Source: Acinetobacter bouvetii
GTDB taxonomy: Bacteria; Pseudomonadota; Gammaproteobacteria; Pseudomonadales; Moraxellaceae
Assembly: GCF_902753875.1 (NCBI RefSeq)
Contig: NZ_CADDTS010000013.1
Location: 1 to 62,869 of the forward strand
DNA: 62,869 nt
Direction of reading: 5' to 3'
The notes below the pieces were generated by a model that saw only the letters and a list, made by a program, of their open reading frames with translations, did not search any database and was not told the DNA's origin. This document shows, one piece after another, positions 10,084 through 21,617 of this stretch; positions within the stretch are counted from its first letter, which is position 1, and each line of letters begins with the position of its first letter. The position numbers and the translations under genes were made by a program.

Positions 10084-10199
10084 GCAAAATATGAGACTAG
10101 ACCAGCAAAGCAGTGCTTTGCCTAGTCGTAAGACTTGAAGCTATGCTTCAAGTGAGCTGAATGGGATAAAATACCAGTTCAGCAAGGCTCATATTTTGC
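10084..10199. repeat. Multi-hairpin structured element between minE and the PA4642-like gene
   Basis: A 12-bp perfect inverted repeat (GCAAAATATGAG at 10084-10095, complement at 10188-10199) encloses three further hairpins. The first, 10095-10127, has GACTAG/CTAGTC and GCAAAGC/GCTTTGC arms. The second, 10133-10153, has a 9-bp stem ACTTGAAGC with loop TAT. The third, 10156-10183, has GCTGAA/TTCAGC arms. The whole could fold as a four-way junction in DNA or RNA. No ORF covers it. It could be a processed 3' UTR structure, a small RNA, or a copy of a repetitive element. Confidence 0.75.
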
Positions 10200-10234
10200 C
10201 TTGATTCAATTTGCTTGACTAATCAAAATTCAGA

Positions 10235-10507
10235 TTAACGCTCTTCAGGCAAATTGATATTCATTTCCAGCATTTCAATATTGGCTTCAGAACGAACCGA
10301 CATTTGAATGTGCTGTTCATCTACACCACGAACATAACGGTTGACCACCTGCATGATTTCTTTCTTCATTTGGTCAATCTTTTCCTGACTTAAACGTTTG
10401 CCCAAGCCTTGTTCAGAAGCAACAATAACTTTTAAGCGGTCTTTTGCAGTTTGTGCGCTTGAAGGCTTGTCATCGTTGCTGAATAATTTACTCCAGAATC
10501 CTGCCAT
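10235..10507 (-). CDS. minE: Cell division topological specificity factor MinE
   Basis: A 90-aa MinE. It stimulates the MinD ATPase at the membrane and sets up the pole-to-pole oscillation that keeps the division ring at midcell. The N-terminal amphipathic part (MAGFWSKLFSNDD), the MinD-contact helix around KDRLKVIVASEQG, and the C-terminal dimerisation part are in the expected order. It starts 3 bases after the minD stop, with GGAG 9 bases upstream, so the two are translated as a unit. E. coli MinE is 88 aa. Confidence 0.96.
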   Translation of the reverse strand: MAGFWSKLFSNDDKPSSAQTAKDRLKVIVASEQGLGKRLSQEKIDQMKKEIMQVVNRYVRGVDEQHIQMSVRSEANIEMLEMNINLPEER

Positions 10508-10510
10508 TTC

Positions 10511-11323
10511 TTACGCTCCAAATAATCGTGCTAACCAACCTTTAGGTTTAACTTCAATATGACGATAAGGACGTTCTTCACCCAGGAAGCGAGCCACTAA
10601 ATCATCATAGGCCTGACCTGCATCGGCTTCAGTATAGAGAATAACTGGCTTACCTTCGTTCGATGCTTGAAGCACGCTCTTACATTCAGGAATCACGCCT
10701 AAGGTTGGAACACGTAAAATATCTTTAGAAATATCGTCAATCGTTAACATTTCCTGTTTATCCGCACGTTCCGGATTGAAGCGTGTGATACATAAATGTT
10801 TACGGATACGACCTTCATTTTGTTCTACTTTTTTGGTTTTGCTGTCCAGCATACCAATAATACGATCCGAGTCACGCACTGAAGAAATTTCAGGGTTGGT
10901 GACAATGATCGCTTCATCCGCATGATACATTGCCAAAATTGCGCCACGCTCAATACCGGCAGGTGAATCGCAAATAATGTAGTCAAACTCTTGAGAAAGT
11001 TCATCCATTACACGTGCAACACCTTCATCGGTCAAGGCATCTTTATCACGTGTTTGTGATGCAGGCAAAATGTATAAATTTTCAATATCTTTATCACGAA
11101 TCAGAGCCTGTTGCAGGCGAGCTTCGTTATTCAATACATTGACAAAATCATAAACAACGCGACGTTCACAACCCATGATTAAATCCAGGTTACGCAAGCC
11201 TACGTCAAAATCGATCACAACAGTTTTGTGACCACGAAGGGCTAAACCTGTTGCAAAAGATGCACTTGTAGTAGTCTTACCTACGCCACCTTTGCCTGAT
11301 GTTACGACAACAATTTTCGCCAC
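10511..11323 (-). CDS. minD: Septum site-determining ATPase MinD
   Basis: A 270-aa ParA/MinD-type ATPase that binds membrane when ATP-loaded and recruits MinC and MinE. It shows the deviant Walker A GKGGVGKTT at residues 10-18, the switch region DSPAGIERGA, and the C-terminal amphipathic membrane anchor GWLARLFGA. The start codon is GTG. The inner GTG at 11323 has AGGAG 8 bases upstream and gives exactly the 270-aa length and MAKIVVVTSG start known from E. coli. The GTG at 11332 overlaps that ribosome site. Middle gene of minC-minD-minE. Confidence 0.97.
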   Translation of the reverse strand: MAKIVVVTSGKGGVGKTTTSASFATGLALRGHKTVVIDFDVGLRNLDLIMGCERRVVYDFVNVLNNEARLQQALIRDKDIENLYILPASQTRDKDALTDEGVARVMDELSQEFDYIICDSPAGIERGAILAMYHADEAIIVTNPEISSVRDSDRIIGMLDSKTKKVEQNEGRIRKHLCITRFNPERADKQEMLTIDDISKDILRVPTLGVIPECKSVLQASNEGKPVILYTEADAGQAYDDLVARFLGEERPYRHIEVKPKGWLARLFGA

Positions 11324-11389
11324 CGAATCCACTCCTGTTATGGTTCAAATCCCCTTTTTTAAATGGGGCTTTTGGTGTTTATTTATACA

Positions 11390-12118
11390 TTAAAATTCGA
11401 GAACTTCAAATACAAGTTCTTGTTGATCATTCAAGTAAATGTGTACCGATTTTTTCAGGACATGCGGCGGAATGTCATCTGCCACACAATATGTACCTGC
11501 AATCGATACCAATTCCGCTTCAAGGGAATGGCAGAAAATACGCGCTGCACTGTTCCCGCCCGCGCCGGCGATGACTCTACCACGGACGCTACCATAAATA
11601 TGTATATTTCCTGAAGCAATCACTTCAGAACCACTGTTAATCCCTGCATTGAGGATAATATCGCCATGATCTTGAACTAAGCATTGACCGGTGCGCAGAA
11701 TTTCATCGTGATAAGAAGTCACATGACTGACAACGCGAGCAGGTTTAGCTTCGGCTTCATCTGGAACTTGGGTGTCTTGCCCCGGTTCAGCTTTTACCTC
11801 AACCACTTGCTCTTTGGTCGGCTTGATGCGTTGTAGCGGTCTGTTGTCTGAAGGCAGAATAGGGAATTGAATGGCACGGGCTTCATCGGAAAGAATGCCA
11901 TCAATGACGCCCATCGGTTGTAAATCAAGACTGATCAGGAGCTGAATCAGCGCAATCAGTTCCTGTTCGACCGTACTGTCAATAATGACCAGCGTGCCAT
12001 GTGAGGCAGTCTCTTGGAGCATTTGAGTCAATTGCTGGCGGATTGCATCATGATCATTGGTGTCAAAAGTTAATCGGGTAAAATTAACCATTCTGCCTGT
12101 AATCCGTATATCAGCCAT
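11390..12118 (-). CDS. minC: Septum site-determining protein MinC
   Basis: A 242-aa FtsZ-assembly inhibitor. The N-terminal FtsZ-binding domain ([16 protein letters not shown]) is joined by an acidic, proline-containing linker (about residues 95-130) to the C-terminal beta-helix. That helix carries the typical [18 protein letters not shown] and [20 protein letters not shown] stretches that bind MinD and the septum. First gene of the min operon; the 122-base gap upstream must hold the promoter. Confidence 0.96.
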   Translation of the reverse strand: MADIRITGRMVNFTRLTFDTNDHDAIRQQLTQMLQETASHGTLVIIDSTVEQELIALIQLLISLDLQPMGVIDGILSDEARAIQFPILPSDNRPLQRIKPTKEQVVEVKAEPGQDTQVPDEAEAKPARVVSHVTSYHDEILRTGQCLVQDHGDIILNAGINSGSEVIASGNIHIYGSVRGRVIAGAGGNSAARIFCHSLEAELVSIAGTYCVADDIPPHVLKKSVHIYLNDQQELVFEVLEF

Positions 12119-12240
12119 AATTATTCCTTAAGACTTCTGACTCATTAATTTTATGTCGAAGTGATGTTGTAAATAGAGCAAATCCTAGAACAAATCGCAG
12201 CTTTTCTCTAGCCACGTTTTCAATATTTTTAAACTGATGT

Positions 12241-13293
12241 TCATTCTTTAACTTGATCGTGCTGTTCCAGAATTTGTTGCCATTGTTTTACTTTTACTTG
12301 CTGGCGAATGGCCTCTAAGCTTTCAAAAACCGCCGATTCCACCAGTTTTTCTACATGTTGATTATTTTCAAATTGTATTTGACTGATTTTATTTGAAATT
12401 TCTAAATAAGCCAGATTTTCTTTATTTTTATTTTCCTGAGCGAAGGGCTCGATCAGTCCTTGGGTAATGTTTTCACCCAAACGTTGCCCGATACTTTGGA
12501 TCTGTTGTTCGATACGTCCACCGACAATTGGAATCAAGCGTAATAATTGTGTGAGTTCGGGCGTATCTTCAATGGCCTGATTGACAATGCTGCCGACATT
12601 TTTGGCAATAGTGTTACGTTGTGCCTGTAATTCTTTGCCTAAGGATTCTTGTAAAATATCCGCCAGCGCCGTGGCAAACATGTCACGGTGATGCGCAACC
12701 AGATCTTCAATCAGCTGTTTATGCGTGGTACTGGTCGACAGTTCACGCTTTATGCCATCCAAAACGGTAATCACGATACGGCTGGTGAGTTCTTCCAGCA
12801 GCATGTGGTAATAAAACTTGCCGCGCTGATACCAGCTATCCGGTATGACTTTATAGCCATGTTGATGCAGGTTATAGGCAATTGAACCAGCACGTAATAA
12901 ACGTAAAAACCGCAGCTGAGGAATAATCGATAGAATTTCATACCAGTGAATAAAGGGAAAGAAAAACCAGCGCTTATGATGCTGTCCAATAATGGCGATG
13001 CCCCAGCGCAGCAGCAGTTCAATCACCAGAAAACTGGTAAACCAGCTTTCGGTAATGATCACCCAAGGACGTAATTCAGTCCGGTAAAACTTTAACAATT
13101 CAGGAAGATGAATGAAGTCAAACAGCCAGCCACCAAAATCACTCATCAGTAGGGCATTGGCACTCAGGCAGATCAGGTTGATGATGATCATCACCATCAT
13201 AAAAATGTCGTAGCCCAGTGCAACTTTCCATCCCCACGAGCCTTTCTTTACAAAATCAAAGGTCGGTGAGGGTATCTGCTCATCTTGATTCAT
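12241..13293 (-). CDS. Membrane protein with voltage-sensor-like N-terminal half
   Basis: A 350-aa protein of unrecognised function. Three or four hydrophobic helices lie in residues 22-165 (VALGYDIFMMVMIIINLICL; IITESWFTSFLVIELLLRW; FIHWYEILSIIPQLRFLRLL). The last runs into the arginine-spaced stretch LRFLRLLRAG, which resembles the S4 helix of ion-channel voltage sensors. No pore loop follows. The C-terminal half is predicted soluble, helical and Gln/Glu-rich, probably coiled coil (AFAQENKNKENLAYLEISNK). It lies upstream of minC with a 122-base gap, and 16 bases downstream of the acyltransferase gene, so those two are likely co-transcribed. Confidence 0.7.
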   Translation of the reverse strand: MNQDEQIPSPTFDFVKKGSWGWKVALGYDIFMMVMIIINLICLSANALLMSDFGGWLFDFIHLPELLKFYRTELRPWVIITESWFTSFLVIELLLRWGIAIIGQHHKRWFFFPFIHWYEILSIIPQLRFLRLLRAGSIAYNLHQHGYKVIPDSWYQRGKFYYHMLLEELTSRIVITVLDGIKRELSTSTTHKQLIEDLVAHHRDMFATALADILQESLGKELQAQRNTIAKNVGSIVNQAIEDTPELTQLLRLIPIVGGRIEQQIQSIGQRLGENITQGLIEPFAQENKNKENLAYLEISNKISQIQFENNQHVEKLVESAVFESLEAIRQQVKVKQWQQILEQHDQVKE

Positions 13294-13309
13294 GATCTTC
13301 CTTGAATTT

Positions 13310-14233
13310 TTATGCTGTAGCAGCCAAGTCCTGCTTCATGCGCTCAATTAGTTGGTCTTTTTCAGTCCACAATTCATGAACCCATTGCTGAAAACGTTCA
13401 CGATATTCGGCATCATCTTCATAGTTTCCACCCAAGACCCAATCTGGAATCTGGATTTTTCGTAAATTCACAGCAATGCGATTGACATCTCCTAACCAGA
13501 AATCACCATAACCTGGTGCACCTTCAGGATAGATAATGGTCATGTCAACCAAGGCATCAATTTTGTCTCCCAGAATATTTAGAGCCAAGGCTAAACCACC
13601 GGCTTTCGGCTTCAGCAAATGTTTATAAGGGGAGTGTTGCTGTGCATGTTTTTCCGGCGTAAAACGGGTACCTTCCAAATAATTCAATAACGTAAAAGGC
13701 TGGCTGAGTAACTGCTCGCAGGCTTTACGTGATTCTTCCATATCCCGGGTTTTAAGTTCAGGATTTTTAGCTATTTGTTCCTTGGTATGCCGTTTCATCA
13801 TCGGGAAGCCTAAAATCTTGAAGGCCTGTCCCACAAAAGGAATAAAGATCAGTTCCCACTTGGTAAAGAATCGGGTTAATGGCATCCGGGTTAAACCAAA
13901 ATACTGGTTGACCGTGGTATCGACCCAGCTTTGATGATTACAGGTCATCAGGTAACGACCTTGCATGCTCAGAGCTAAATTATCATCAATGCTAATCTCC
14001 CATTTTAAGTGAGGGAGCACATGATCAATTAACCAATTATTTACGCCGAGCCAGCTGTTGGTAATTTGAATGTTGGTTTCATCGACTTTACGTGATTTTT
14101 TTATCAGCTTGGTCAATCCCAATGCAAGCACGGGAGGACCATGAAAAAAAGTACTTCCCGTAATCACTGATCCTACAGTCAGCCCACGAGATATTTTTTT
14201 TAATATCGGTTGCTTGGAGTTTTGAAGTGACAT
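13310..14233 (-). CDS. YihG-like 1-acylglycerol-3-phosphate acyltransferase-family protein
   Basis: A 307-aa PlsC-superfamily acyltransferase (PF01553). Catalytic block I is NHQSWVD (the H-x4-D motif, near residue 100); block III is YLEGTRFTPEK near 195; block IV is in the MTIIYPEGAP region. A hydrophobic stretch at residues 15-40 (VGSVITGSTFFHGPPVLALG) may anchor it in the inner membrane. Length and layout fit YihG-type enzymes, which acylate the sn-2 position of lysophosphatidate. I start at ATG 14233, since the longer reading begins with TTG and lacks a ribosome site. Confidence 0.88.
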   Translation of the reverse strand: MSLQNSKQPILKKISRGLTVGSVITGSTFFHGPPVLALGLTKLIKKSRKVDETNIQITNSWLGVNNWLIDHVLPHLKWEISIDDNLALSMQGRYLMTCNHQSWVDTTVNQYFGLTRMPLTRFFTKWELIFIPFVGQAFKILGFPMMKRHTKEQIAKNPELKTRDMEESRKACEQLLSQPFTLLNYLEGTRFTPEKHAQQHSPYKHLLKPKAGGLALALNILGDKIDALVDMTIIYPEGAPGYGDFWLGDVNRIAVNLRKIQIPDWVLGGNYEDDAEYRERFQQWVHELWTEKDQLIERMKQDLAATA

Positions 14234-14373
14234 ATAAAAAACGGCCCTAAAAGAAAATCGTCGAATGTTTTTTTTCAATATTCAATATAATTGCAGAATT
14301 CAAAATAAAAAAGCCTATTCATGCAAGTATGAAGAAATTGTGATTAAGCTACTCCTTACATCTGTATAAAGTA

Positions 14374-14409
14374 TTACAAATTGTAACTATTGCATGTATT
14401 ATTTACAAA
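14374..14409 (+). promoter_or_regulatory. Promoter candidate of the OmpA-like lipoprotein gene
   Basis: TTGTAA (14381-14386) and TACAAA (14404-14409) are 17 bases apart and fit a sigma-70 promoter at four of six positions each. The -35 box is part of a TTACAA-A-TTGTAA dyad, a possible regulator site. Confidence 0.4.
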
Positions 14410-14481
14410 AAATCAATGGTATGCCCATTTTTTTTAATTCATCATTCAACCATACGATAAAACACAAGAAGGAGGCATGCG

Positions 14482-15114
14482 ATGCGTGCACTAGTTATTT
14501 CAGCTGTAGTTGGGGCATTGGCACTTTCTGGTTGTCAAAATATGGAATATGACAAAACCGCAATTGGTACTGGTTTAGGTGCTTTATTGGGTGCGGGTAT
14601 TGCATACTCTAACGCCGACAAAGATAAAATGGGTCAAGCAGCAGCAATTGGTGCAGTTGTTGGTGGTGGTGCAGGTTTACTTCTTGATAAGAAAGAAAAA
14701 CGTCTTCGTCAGGAATTGGCTGGTACTGGCGTAGATGTAGGTCGTAACCAAGATGGTTCAATCAATCTTGTGATGCCGAGCGTAACATTTGCGACTAACT
14801 CTTCTACAATTCAACCACGTTTCCAAACTGCATTGAATGATGTTGCTAAAGTTCTTCGTGAAGATGGTACTGCAAGCAAATTAGCTTTGGTTATTCATGG
14901 TCACACAGACAACACTGGTACTGATGCAATCAACAATCCATTGTCTCAAAACCGTGCTAGTTCGGTATTGAACTACTTGGCTTCTCAAGGTATTTCAAGT
15001 TCACGTATGACTGCAAAAGGTTATGGTTCAACTTCTCCAATCGCTGACAACTCAACAGCGGCTGGCCGTGAACAAAACCGTCGTGTAGAAATTTCTGTGT
15101 ACGAAACTAAATAA
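14482..15114 (+). CDS. OmpA-family lipoprotein (YiaD-like)
   Basis: A 210-aa outer-membrane lipoprotein. The signal peptide ends in the lipobox LSGC (Cys about residue 18). Glycine-rich hydrophobic repeats follow (GTGLGALLGAGIAYS; IGAVVGGGAGLLLD). The C-terminal OmpA-like domain binds peptidoglycan, with HGHTDNTGTDAINNPLSQNR and GYGSTSPIADNSTAAGREQN. It is about the size of E. coli YiaD (219 aa). AAGGAGG lies 7-8 bases before ATG. Codon choice is biased to a few codons, which suggests high expression. It is monocistronic between a promoter-bearing gap and a terminator. Confidence 0.92.
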   Translation: MRALVISAVVGALALSGCQNMEYDKTAIGTGLGALLGAGIAYSNADKDKMGQAAAIGAVVGGGAGLLLDKKEKRLRQELAGTGVDVGRNQDGSINLVMPSVTFATNSSTIQPRFQTALNDVAKVLREDGTASKLALVIHGHTDNTGTDAINNPLSQNRASSVLNYLASQGISSSRMTAKGYGSTSPIADNSTAAGREQNRRVEISVYETK

Positions 15115-15134
15115 GACTTTTAGTTCAGTCACGT

Positions 15135-15163
15135 AAAAAGCCACCTTCGGGTGGTTTTTTTTT
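15135..15163 (+). terminator. Terminator of the OmpA-like lipoprotein gene
   Basis: CCACC/GGTGG stem with a TTCG tetraloop (15141-15154) preceded by AAAAAG and followed by nine T residues. Confidence 0.93.
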
Positions 15164-15244
15164 GAATGTCAAATCTGTATTTTAGGTTATGCAAGTTGTA
15201 TACAGATGACTATAATCATCAGCGAATTAAAAAGAGGAAAAACT

Positions 15245-17284
15245 ATGTCGCTGGCAAGTCAACTCAATGACAAGCAACTTGAAGCCATGAAATACACTCA
15301 AGGACCCTTGTTAGTACTTGCAGGGGCAGGTTCAGGTAAAACTTCCGTTATTACAAGAAAAGTCGCGCACTTAGTAAAGAATTGCGGTATTCCTGCGCAT
15401 CGCATTACCGCGATGACTTTTACCAATAAAGCCGCACGTGAAATGAAAGAGCGTGTGACCAAGCTATTGAGCCGTGAAGAAGCGAAAGGTCTTTCAGTTT
15501 CGACCTTCCATACCTTCGGTTTGAATTTGCTGCGTCTGGAACTCAAACATACGCCATTAAAGAATAATTTTTCTATTTTAGATGCCGATGACTGCAAACG
15601 TATTCTGATGGACTTGATGCACCGTGATAATTTGTCCGGTGCGGAAAGTAAAGAGCTGATTGCCAAAGCCATGAAAATGATTTCAGATTGGAAAAACGAT
15701 CTGATTCCGCCAGAACAGGCGCATGCCACCTGTGAAACAGCCGAAGATGTGCAGTTTGCGCATTTATATCAACTCTATGAACGTAATTTACGTGCCTATA
15801 ATGCGGTAGATTTTGATGATCTGATCGTGATGCCGACCCGTTTGTTACAGGAAAATGCCGAAGTCCGTGACAAGTGGCAAAATCGTGTGCGTTATTTGCT
15901 GGTCGACGAATATCAGGATACCAATACAGCGCAGTATATTCTGGTCAAACTGCTGGTTGGGGTGATGGGACAATTCACCGCGGTAGGTGATGATGACCAG
16001 TCGATTTATGCATGGCGTGGTGCAAAACCCGAAAACATGGCGCTATTGAAAGAAGATTTTCCAAATTTAAAAGTCATTAAACTCGAGCAAAATTACCGTT
16101 CGACCAGTCGTATTCTGAAAGCGGCCAATACGGTGATTGGTAACAATCCGCATATTTTTGACAAAAAACTCTGGTCAGATAAAGGTCATGGTGAGGTGAT
16201 TCGGGTTATTACCTGCCGTAATGATGATGATGAATCGGAACGCGTGGTCAAGGATTTGATCACACATAAGTTAATGAATGGTAAAAACTGGAAAGATTAC
16301 GCGATTTTGTATCGGGGTAATTTTCAGGCCCGTGCATTAGAAACCCAACTGCGTCAAATGCAGATTCCTTACAAGCTTTCTGGTGGACAGTCATTCTTTG
16401 CACGTGCAGAGATCAAGGATTTGATGAGCTATTTACGCTTAATTATTAATCCTGAAGATGACAGTGCTTTCCTGCGCATTATCAATACACCTAAACGTGC
16501 CATTGGTCCGGTCACCTTGGAAAAATTGGGACTGTTTGCACAGGAAAATCATTTATCTTTACTGTCTGCAGCTGGTGATCAGCGCCTGACTATGGCTATT
16601 CCTAAAAAAGCCACCACGCAATTGGCTGAGTTCGCAGACTTTATTGCTAATTTCACCCGTAATTTGCTGGATGATGATGAGCCCGTACCGATTATTCGTC
16701 AGATGATGCATGAAGCTGGCTATATTGATTACGTCAAGGAAAATGCAGCGACACCGGCGCAGGAAAAAACCAAGCTGGACAATATTGAAGTGCTGTATAG
16801 CAGTATTCAAAGCCTGATTAACCGCGCTGAAGATGTCGACGAGAAGAATATTGAAAGTGTGATTCGCAAAATGGTGTTGCTGGACATGCTGGAGCAACAA
16901 CAGGAAGAAGAAGACACCGACAAAGTTAATTTGCTGACTTTGCATGCATCCAAAGGTCTGGAATTTCCCTATGTGTATCTGATTGGGCTGGAAGAAGAAT
17001 TACTTCCACATAAAAACTCGATTGTGGCCGACACCGTAGAAGAAGAACGCCGCCTGATGTATGTAGGCATTACCCGCGCGCGTCAAGGTTTAACCATTAC
17101 CTTGGCCGAGCAGCGTAAGGCGGGCGGTCAGATGAAACAGATGACCCCAAGCCGTTTCCTGGATGAATTACCACAGGATGAACTGGAATGGCTGGGTCGT
17201 AAGAAAAAATTGGCTGGTGATATTGATCCAAAATTGCAGGCCCAGCATTATCTTGAAAATTTACGTGCGCTAATCAAGCGTTAA
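15245..17284 (+). CDS. rep: ATP-dependent DNA helicase Rep
   Basis: A 679-aa superfamily 1A 3'-5' helicase that helps replication forks past bound proteins. Visible motifs: Q-motif LNDKQLEAM, Walker [14 protein letters not shown] (near residue 27), Walker B VDEYQDTN near 220, motif [16 protein letters not shown] near 247, motif [14 protein letters not shown], motif [14 protein letters not shown] and motif [13 protein letters not shown]. Length matches E. coli Rep (673) better than UvrD (720). ATG 15245 has GAGGA 6 bases upstream; an ORF opening at 15206 has no such site. dut follows after 35 bases and is probably co-transcribed. Confidence 0.94.
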   Translation: MSLASQLNDKQLEAMKYTQGPLLVLAGAGSGKTSVITRKVAHLVKNCGIPAHRITAMTFTNKAAREMKERVTKLLSREEAKGLSVSTFHTFGLNLLRLELKHTPLKNNFSILDADDCKRILMDLMHRDNLSGAESKELIAKAMKMISDWKNDLIPPEQAHATCETAEDVQFAHLYQLYERNLRAYNAVDFDDLIVMPTRLLQENAEVRDKWQNRVRYLLVDEYQDTNTAQYILVKLLVGVMGQFTAVGDDDQSIYAWRGAKPENMALLKEDFPNLKVIKLEQNYRSTSRILKAANTVIGNNPHIFDKKLWSDKGHGEVIRVITCRNDDDESERVVKDLITHKLMNGKNWKDYAILYRGNFQARALETQLRQMQIPYKLSGGQSFFARAEIKDLMSYLRLIINPEDDSAFLRIINTPKRAIGPVTLEKLGLFAQENHLSLLSAAGDQRLTMAIPKKATTQLAEFADFIANFTRNLLDDDEPVPIIRQMMHEAGYIDYVKENAATPAQEKTKLDNIEVLYSSIQSLINRAEDVDEKNIESVIRKMVLLDMLEQQQEEEDTDKVNLLTLHASKGLEFPYVYLIGLEEELLPHKNSIVADTVEEERRLMYVGITRARQGLTITLAEQRKAGGQMKQMTPSRFLDELPQDELEWLGRKKKLAGDIDPKLQAQHYLENLRALIKR

Positions 17285-17319
17285 TCCACTCTTTAAACCA
17301 TGCAATTAGGAAAGAACAG

Positions 17320-17772
17320 ATGAAAGTTCAAGTCAAAGTACTCGATAAACGTTTAGGCAATGAATGGCCTATGCCCACCTATGCGACTTCTGGTTCAGCG
17401 GGTTTAGATTTACGTGCTTGTGTAGACGAAGCGACTGTTATTGAACCGGGACAAACCGTATTGGTGAAAACCGGGTTGTCTATTTATATTGAAGATCCCC
17501 AGTTTGCTGGCTTGATTTTGCCGCGTTCAGGTCTGGGCCATAAACACGGGATTGTTTTAGGCAACCTTGTGGGCTTAATTGATTCAGATTATCAGGGTGA
17601 ATTGATGGTTTCCGTTTGGAACCGTAGCCATATTGCATTTACTTTAGAACCAGGTGAACGTTTAGCGCAATATGTGCTGGTACCGGTGGTACATGCAGAA
17701 TTCGAACAAGTGGAAGAGTTTGTTGCAACTGAACGTGGAGCAGGGGGCTTCGGTCACACCGGTAAAGGCTAA
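17320..17772 (+). CDS. dut: Deoxyuridine 5'-triphosphate nucleotidohydrolase
   Basis: A 150-aa trimeric dUTPase that splits dUTP to dUMP and pyrophosphate, keeping uracil out of DNA and feeding dTMP synthesis. The five conserved motifs are present in order: SAGLDLRAC, motif [12 protein letters not shown], motif [18 protein letters not shown], motif [13 protein letters not shown] and the C-terminal [11 protein letters not shown] arm that closes over the active site. AGGAAAG lies upstream of ATG. Length equals E. coli Dut (151-152). Confidence 0.97.
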   Translation: MKVQVKVLDKRLGNEWPMPTYATSGSAGLDLRACVDEATVIEPGQTVLVKTGLSIYIEDPQFAGLILPRSGLGHKHGIVLGNLVGLIDSDYQGELMVSVWNRSHIAFTLEPGERLAQYVLVPVVHAEFEQVEEFVATERGAGGFGHTGKG

Positions 17773-18232
17773 AATCTAATTTGGTGACTCAATGACAAAA
17801 CTTGATAAATGAAGAATGATCTTTATTTTTCAGGTTTTGTTAATTCAATGAGATAGGACGGTATTGATAGTACTCTTCAGTTTTATAAAAATTTTAAAAT
17901 GTTAGCTGTTTATCTTATTGAAATTTAGATATTTTATAATGAAATTAAATTGTTAATATAATATTTCTTTGTTTTTGTAAATAATTGTTCTTTAAATTAA
18001 ATATATTTTAAGTTTGTTGTTTTAAATTACATAAATGATTGGTTTTTCAATTAAATAATGTTTTCTACAAAGAAAATTGTAAGAAACTTTTACCGTTGAT
18101 TAAAAATATGAAATGCTTTTAAATATTCATCTTCTCATTTCATTAGATGACGCACTGGTTGTGAATTTTGACCTGATCCAGCAGACTATAAAAGTTAACT
18201 TTTATGGCTTAATGTAAATAGAAAAATTCAGT
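17773..18232. other. AT-rich intergenic region between dut and algC
   Basis: This 460-base gap has no plausible coding sequence on either strand. From about 17860 to 18130 it is strongly A/T-rich with many A and T tracts, the kind of DNA that is bent and bound by nucleoid proteins. I found no clear terminator for dut. Its right end carries an 18-bp perfect palindrome, listed separately. Confidence 0.6.
18188..18205. promoter_or_regulatory. 18-bp perfect palindrome upstream of algC
   Basis: ATAAAAGTTAACTTTTAT equals its own reverse complement and ends 27 bases before the algC ATG. It sits where an operator or a -10 region would be expected. Confidence 0.55.
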
Positions 18233-20576
<2,344 letters not shown>

Positions 20577-20631
20577 AAACCTGTCATTGAAATTCTGACT
20601 TAAAAATAAATCAGAGTTTTTATATGCACAA

Positions 20632-20663
20632 AAAAAAGCCTCATTTGAATGGGGCTTTTTTAT
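20632..20663 (+). terminator. Terminator of algC-argB
   Basis: AGCCTCAT/ATGGGGCT stem (one G-T pair, loop TTGA) with an A-run before and T-run after. Confidence 0.88.
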
Positions 20664-20740
20664 TGCTGGAAATCCATTTTACGTCATGAAAATGTCATCG
20701 GTCATGTCTAGTGTATAAAAAAACACCAGGATTGCATGTG

Positions 20741-21535
20741 ATGTTGGATCAGTTAAATCAGGATAGCCAAAATTTTACCTTTCCATTTCAAAAAACATCT
20801 GCCAGAAATTCAACGTATAAGTTTGAGTGGATAGATAATTTAAAAACCCTACAGGAAGCCCAGCATTTTCGTGCAGTGCAGTTTTCACAGCAGTATGGCA
20901 TTAATTTTTCATCGGGCCTGGATCAGGATTTATATGACTTTGGTTGTGAACATGCAGTATTGAGAGATTCATGGAGCAATGAAATTATTGCTTATACACG
21001 CTTAAAACTGTTTCAAGGCCACGAATTGAAACAGAGCTATAGCCAGCAGGAATTTAAAATTGCTGAAGAATTGGGTCACTTAGATAATATTGTCGAAATC
21101 GGACGTACTTGTGTGCACCCACATTATCGTTCAGGAAAAGCACTTTCAGTACTGTGGACGAATCTGCTACCCAAAATTATTGGGGAAATGCGTGCCCAGT
21201 ATTTAATTGGCTGTGTCAGCATTCGCATGCAGGGCAATGAGGCTCGAGCCTATTATACGCATCAATACATCAAGTCTTTAGCTAAACAATCTATGGGTCA
21301 TATTCAGTCGCAGCAGGCCTTTGAACCGCCATATCCGCAGTATAGCTTTCAGCAGGATGAACGCATTCCGAAACTTTTTGATGTTTATCTGAGCATGCAG
21401 GCGCAGCTATCTACTCAGGCTTTTTATGATGAAGCTTTTAATTGTTTGGATTATTTTGTTTTTCTTGAAGTAAGTCAGCTGAAGAAAAACTTTATTCTGC
21501 AGAAAAAATCAGAACTAAGTCTTGAAAAGGCATAA
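20741..21535 (+). CDS. OlsB-like GNAT N-acyltransferase
   Basis: A 264-aa protein with the OlsB/acyl-homoserine-lactone-synthase-like GNAT fold (PF13444). The central stretch IVEIGRTCVHPHYRSGKALSV (split around residue 130) is the family signature E-x-G-R-x-x-V-x-x-x-x-R. In OlsB these enzymes join a 3-hydroxy fatty acid from acyl carrier protein to ornithine, the first step of ornithine-lipid synthesis. The partner O-acyltransferase OlsA is not adjacent, although a PlsC-like gene lies 6.5 kb away. ATG 20741 has AGGA 9 bases upstream; GTG codons at 20711 and 20738 are alternatives. Substrate is inferred only. Confidence 0.72.
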   Translation: MLDQLNQDSQNFTFPFQKTSARNSTYKFEWIDNLKTLQEAQHFRAVQFSQQYGINFSSGLDQDLYDFGCEHAVLRDSWSNEIIAYTRLKLFQGHELKQSYSQQEFKIAEELGHLDNIVEIGRTCVHPHYRSGKALSVLWTNLLPKIIGEMRAQYLIGCVSIRMQGNEARAYYTHQYIKSLAKQSMGHIQSQQAFEPPYPQYSFQQDERIPKLFDVYLSMQAQLSTQAFYDEAFNCLDYFVFLEVSQLKKNFILQKKSELSLEKA

Positions 21536-21617
21536 GAAACCTTAATTTTACTGTTTGAAATGGCCTAAGAGTCATGCAAAATAGCATGGTGGTTGATTAA
21601 ACAGATGATGAAGACTT

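Noticed and set aside
18168..18192. TTGACC and TATAAA as an algC promoter
   Set aside because: Only 13 bases separate the boxes, too few for a sigma-70 promoter.
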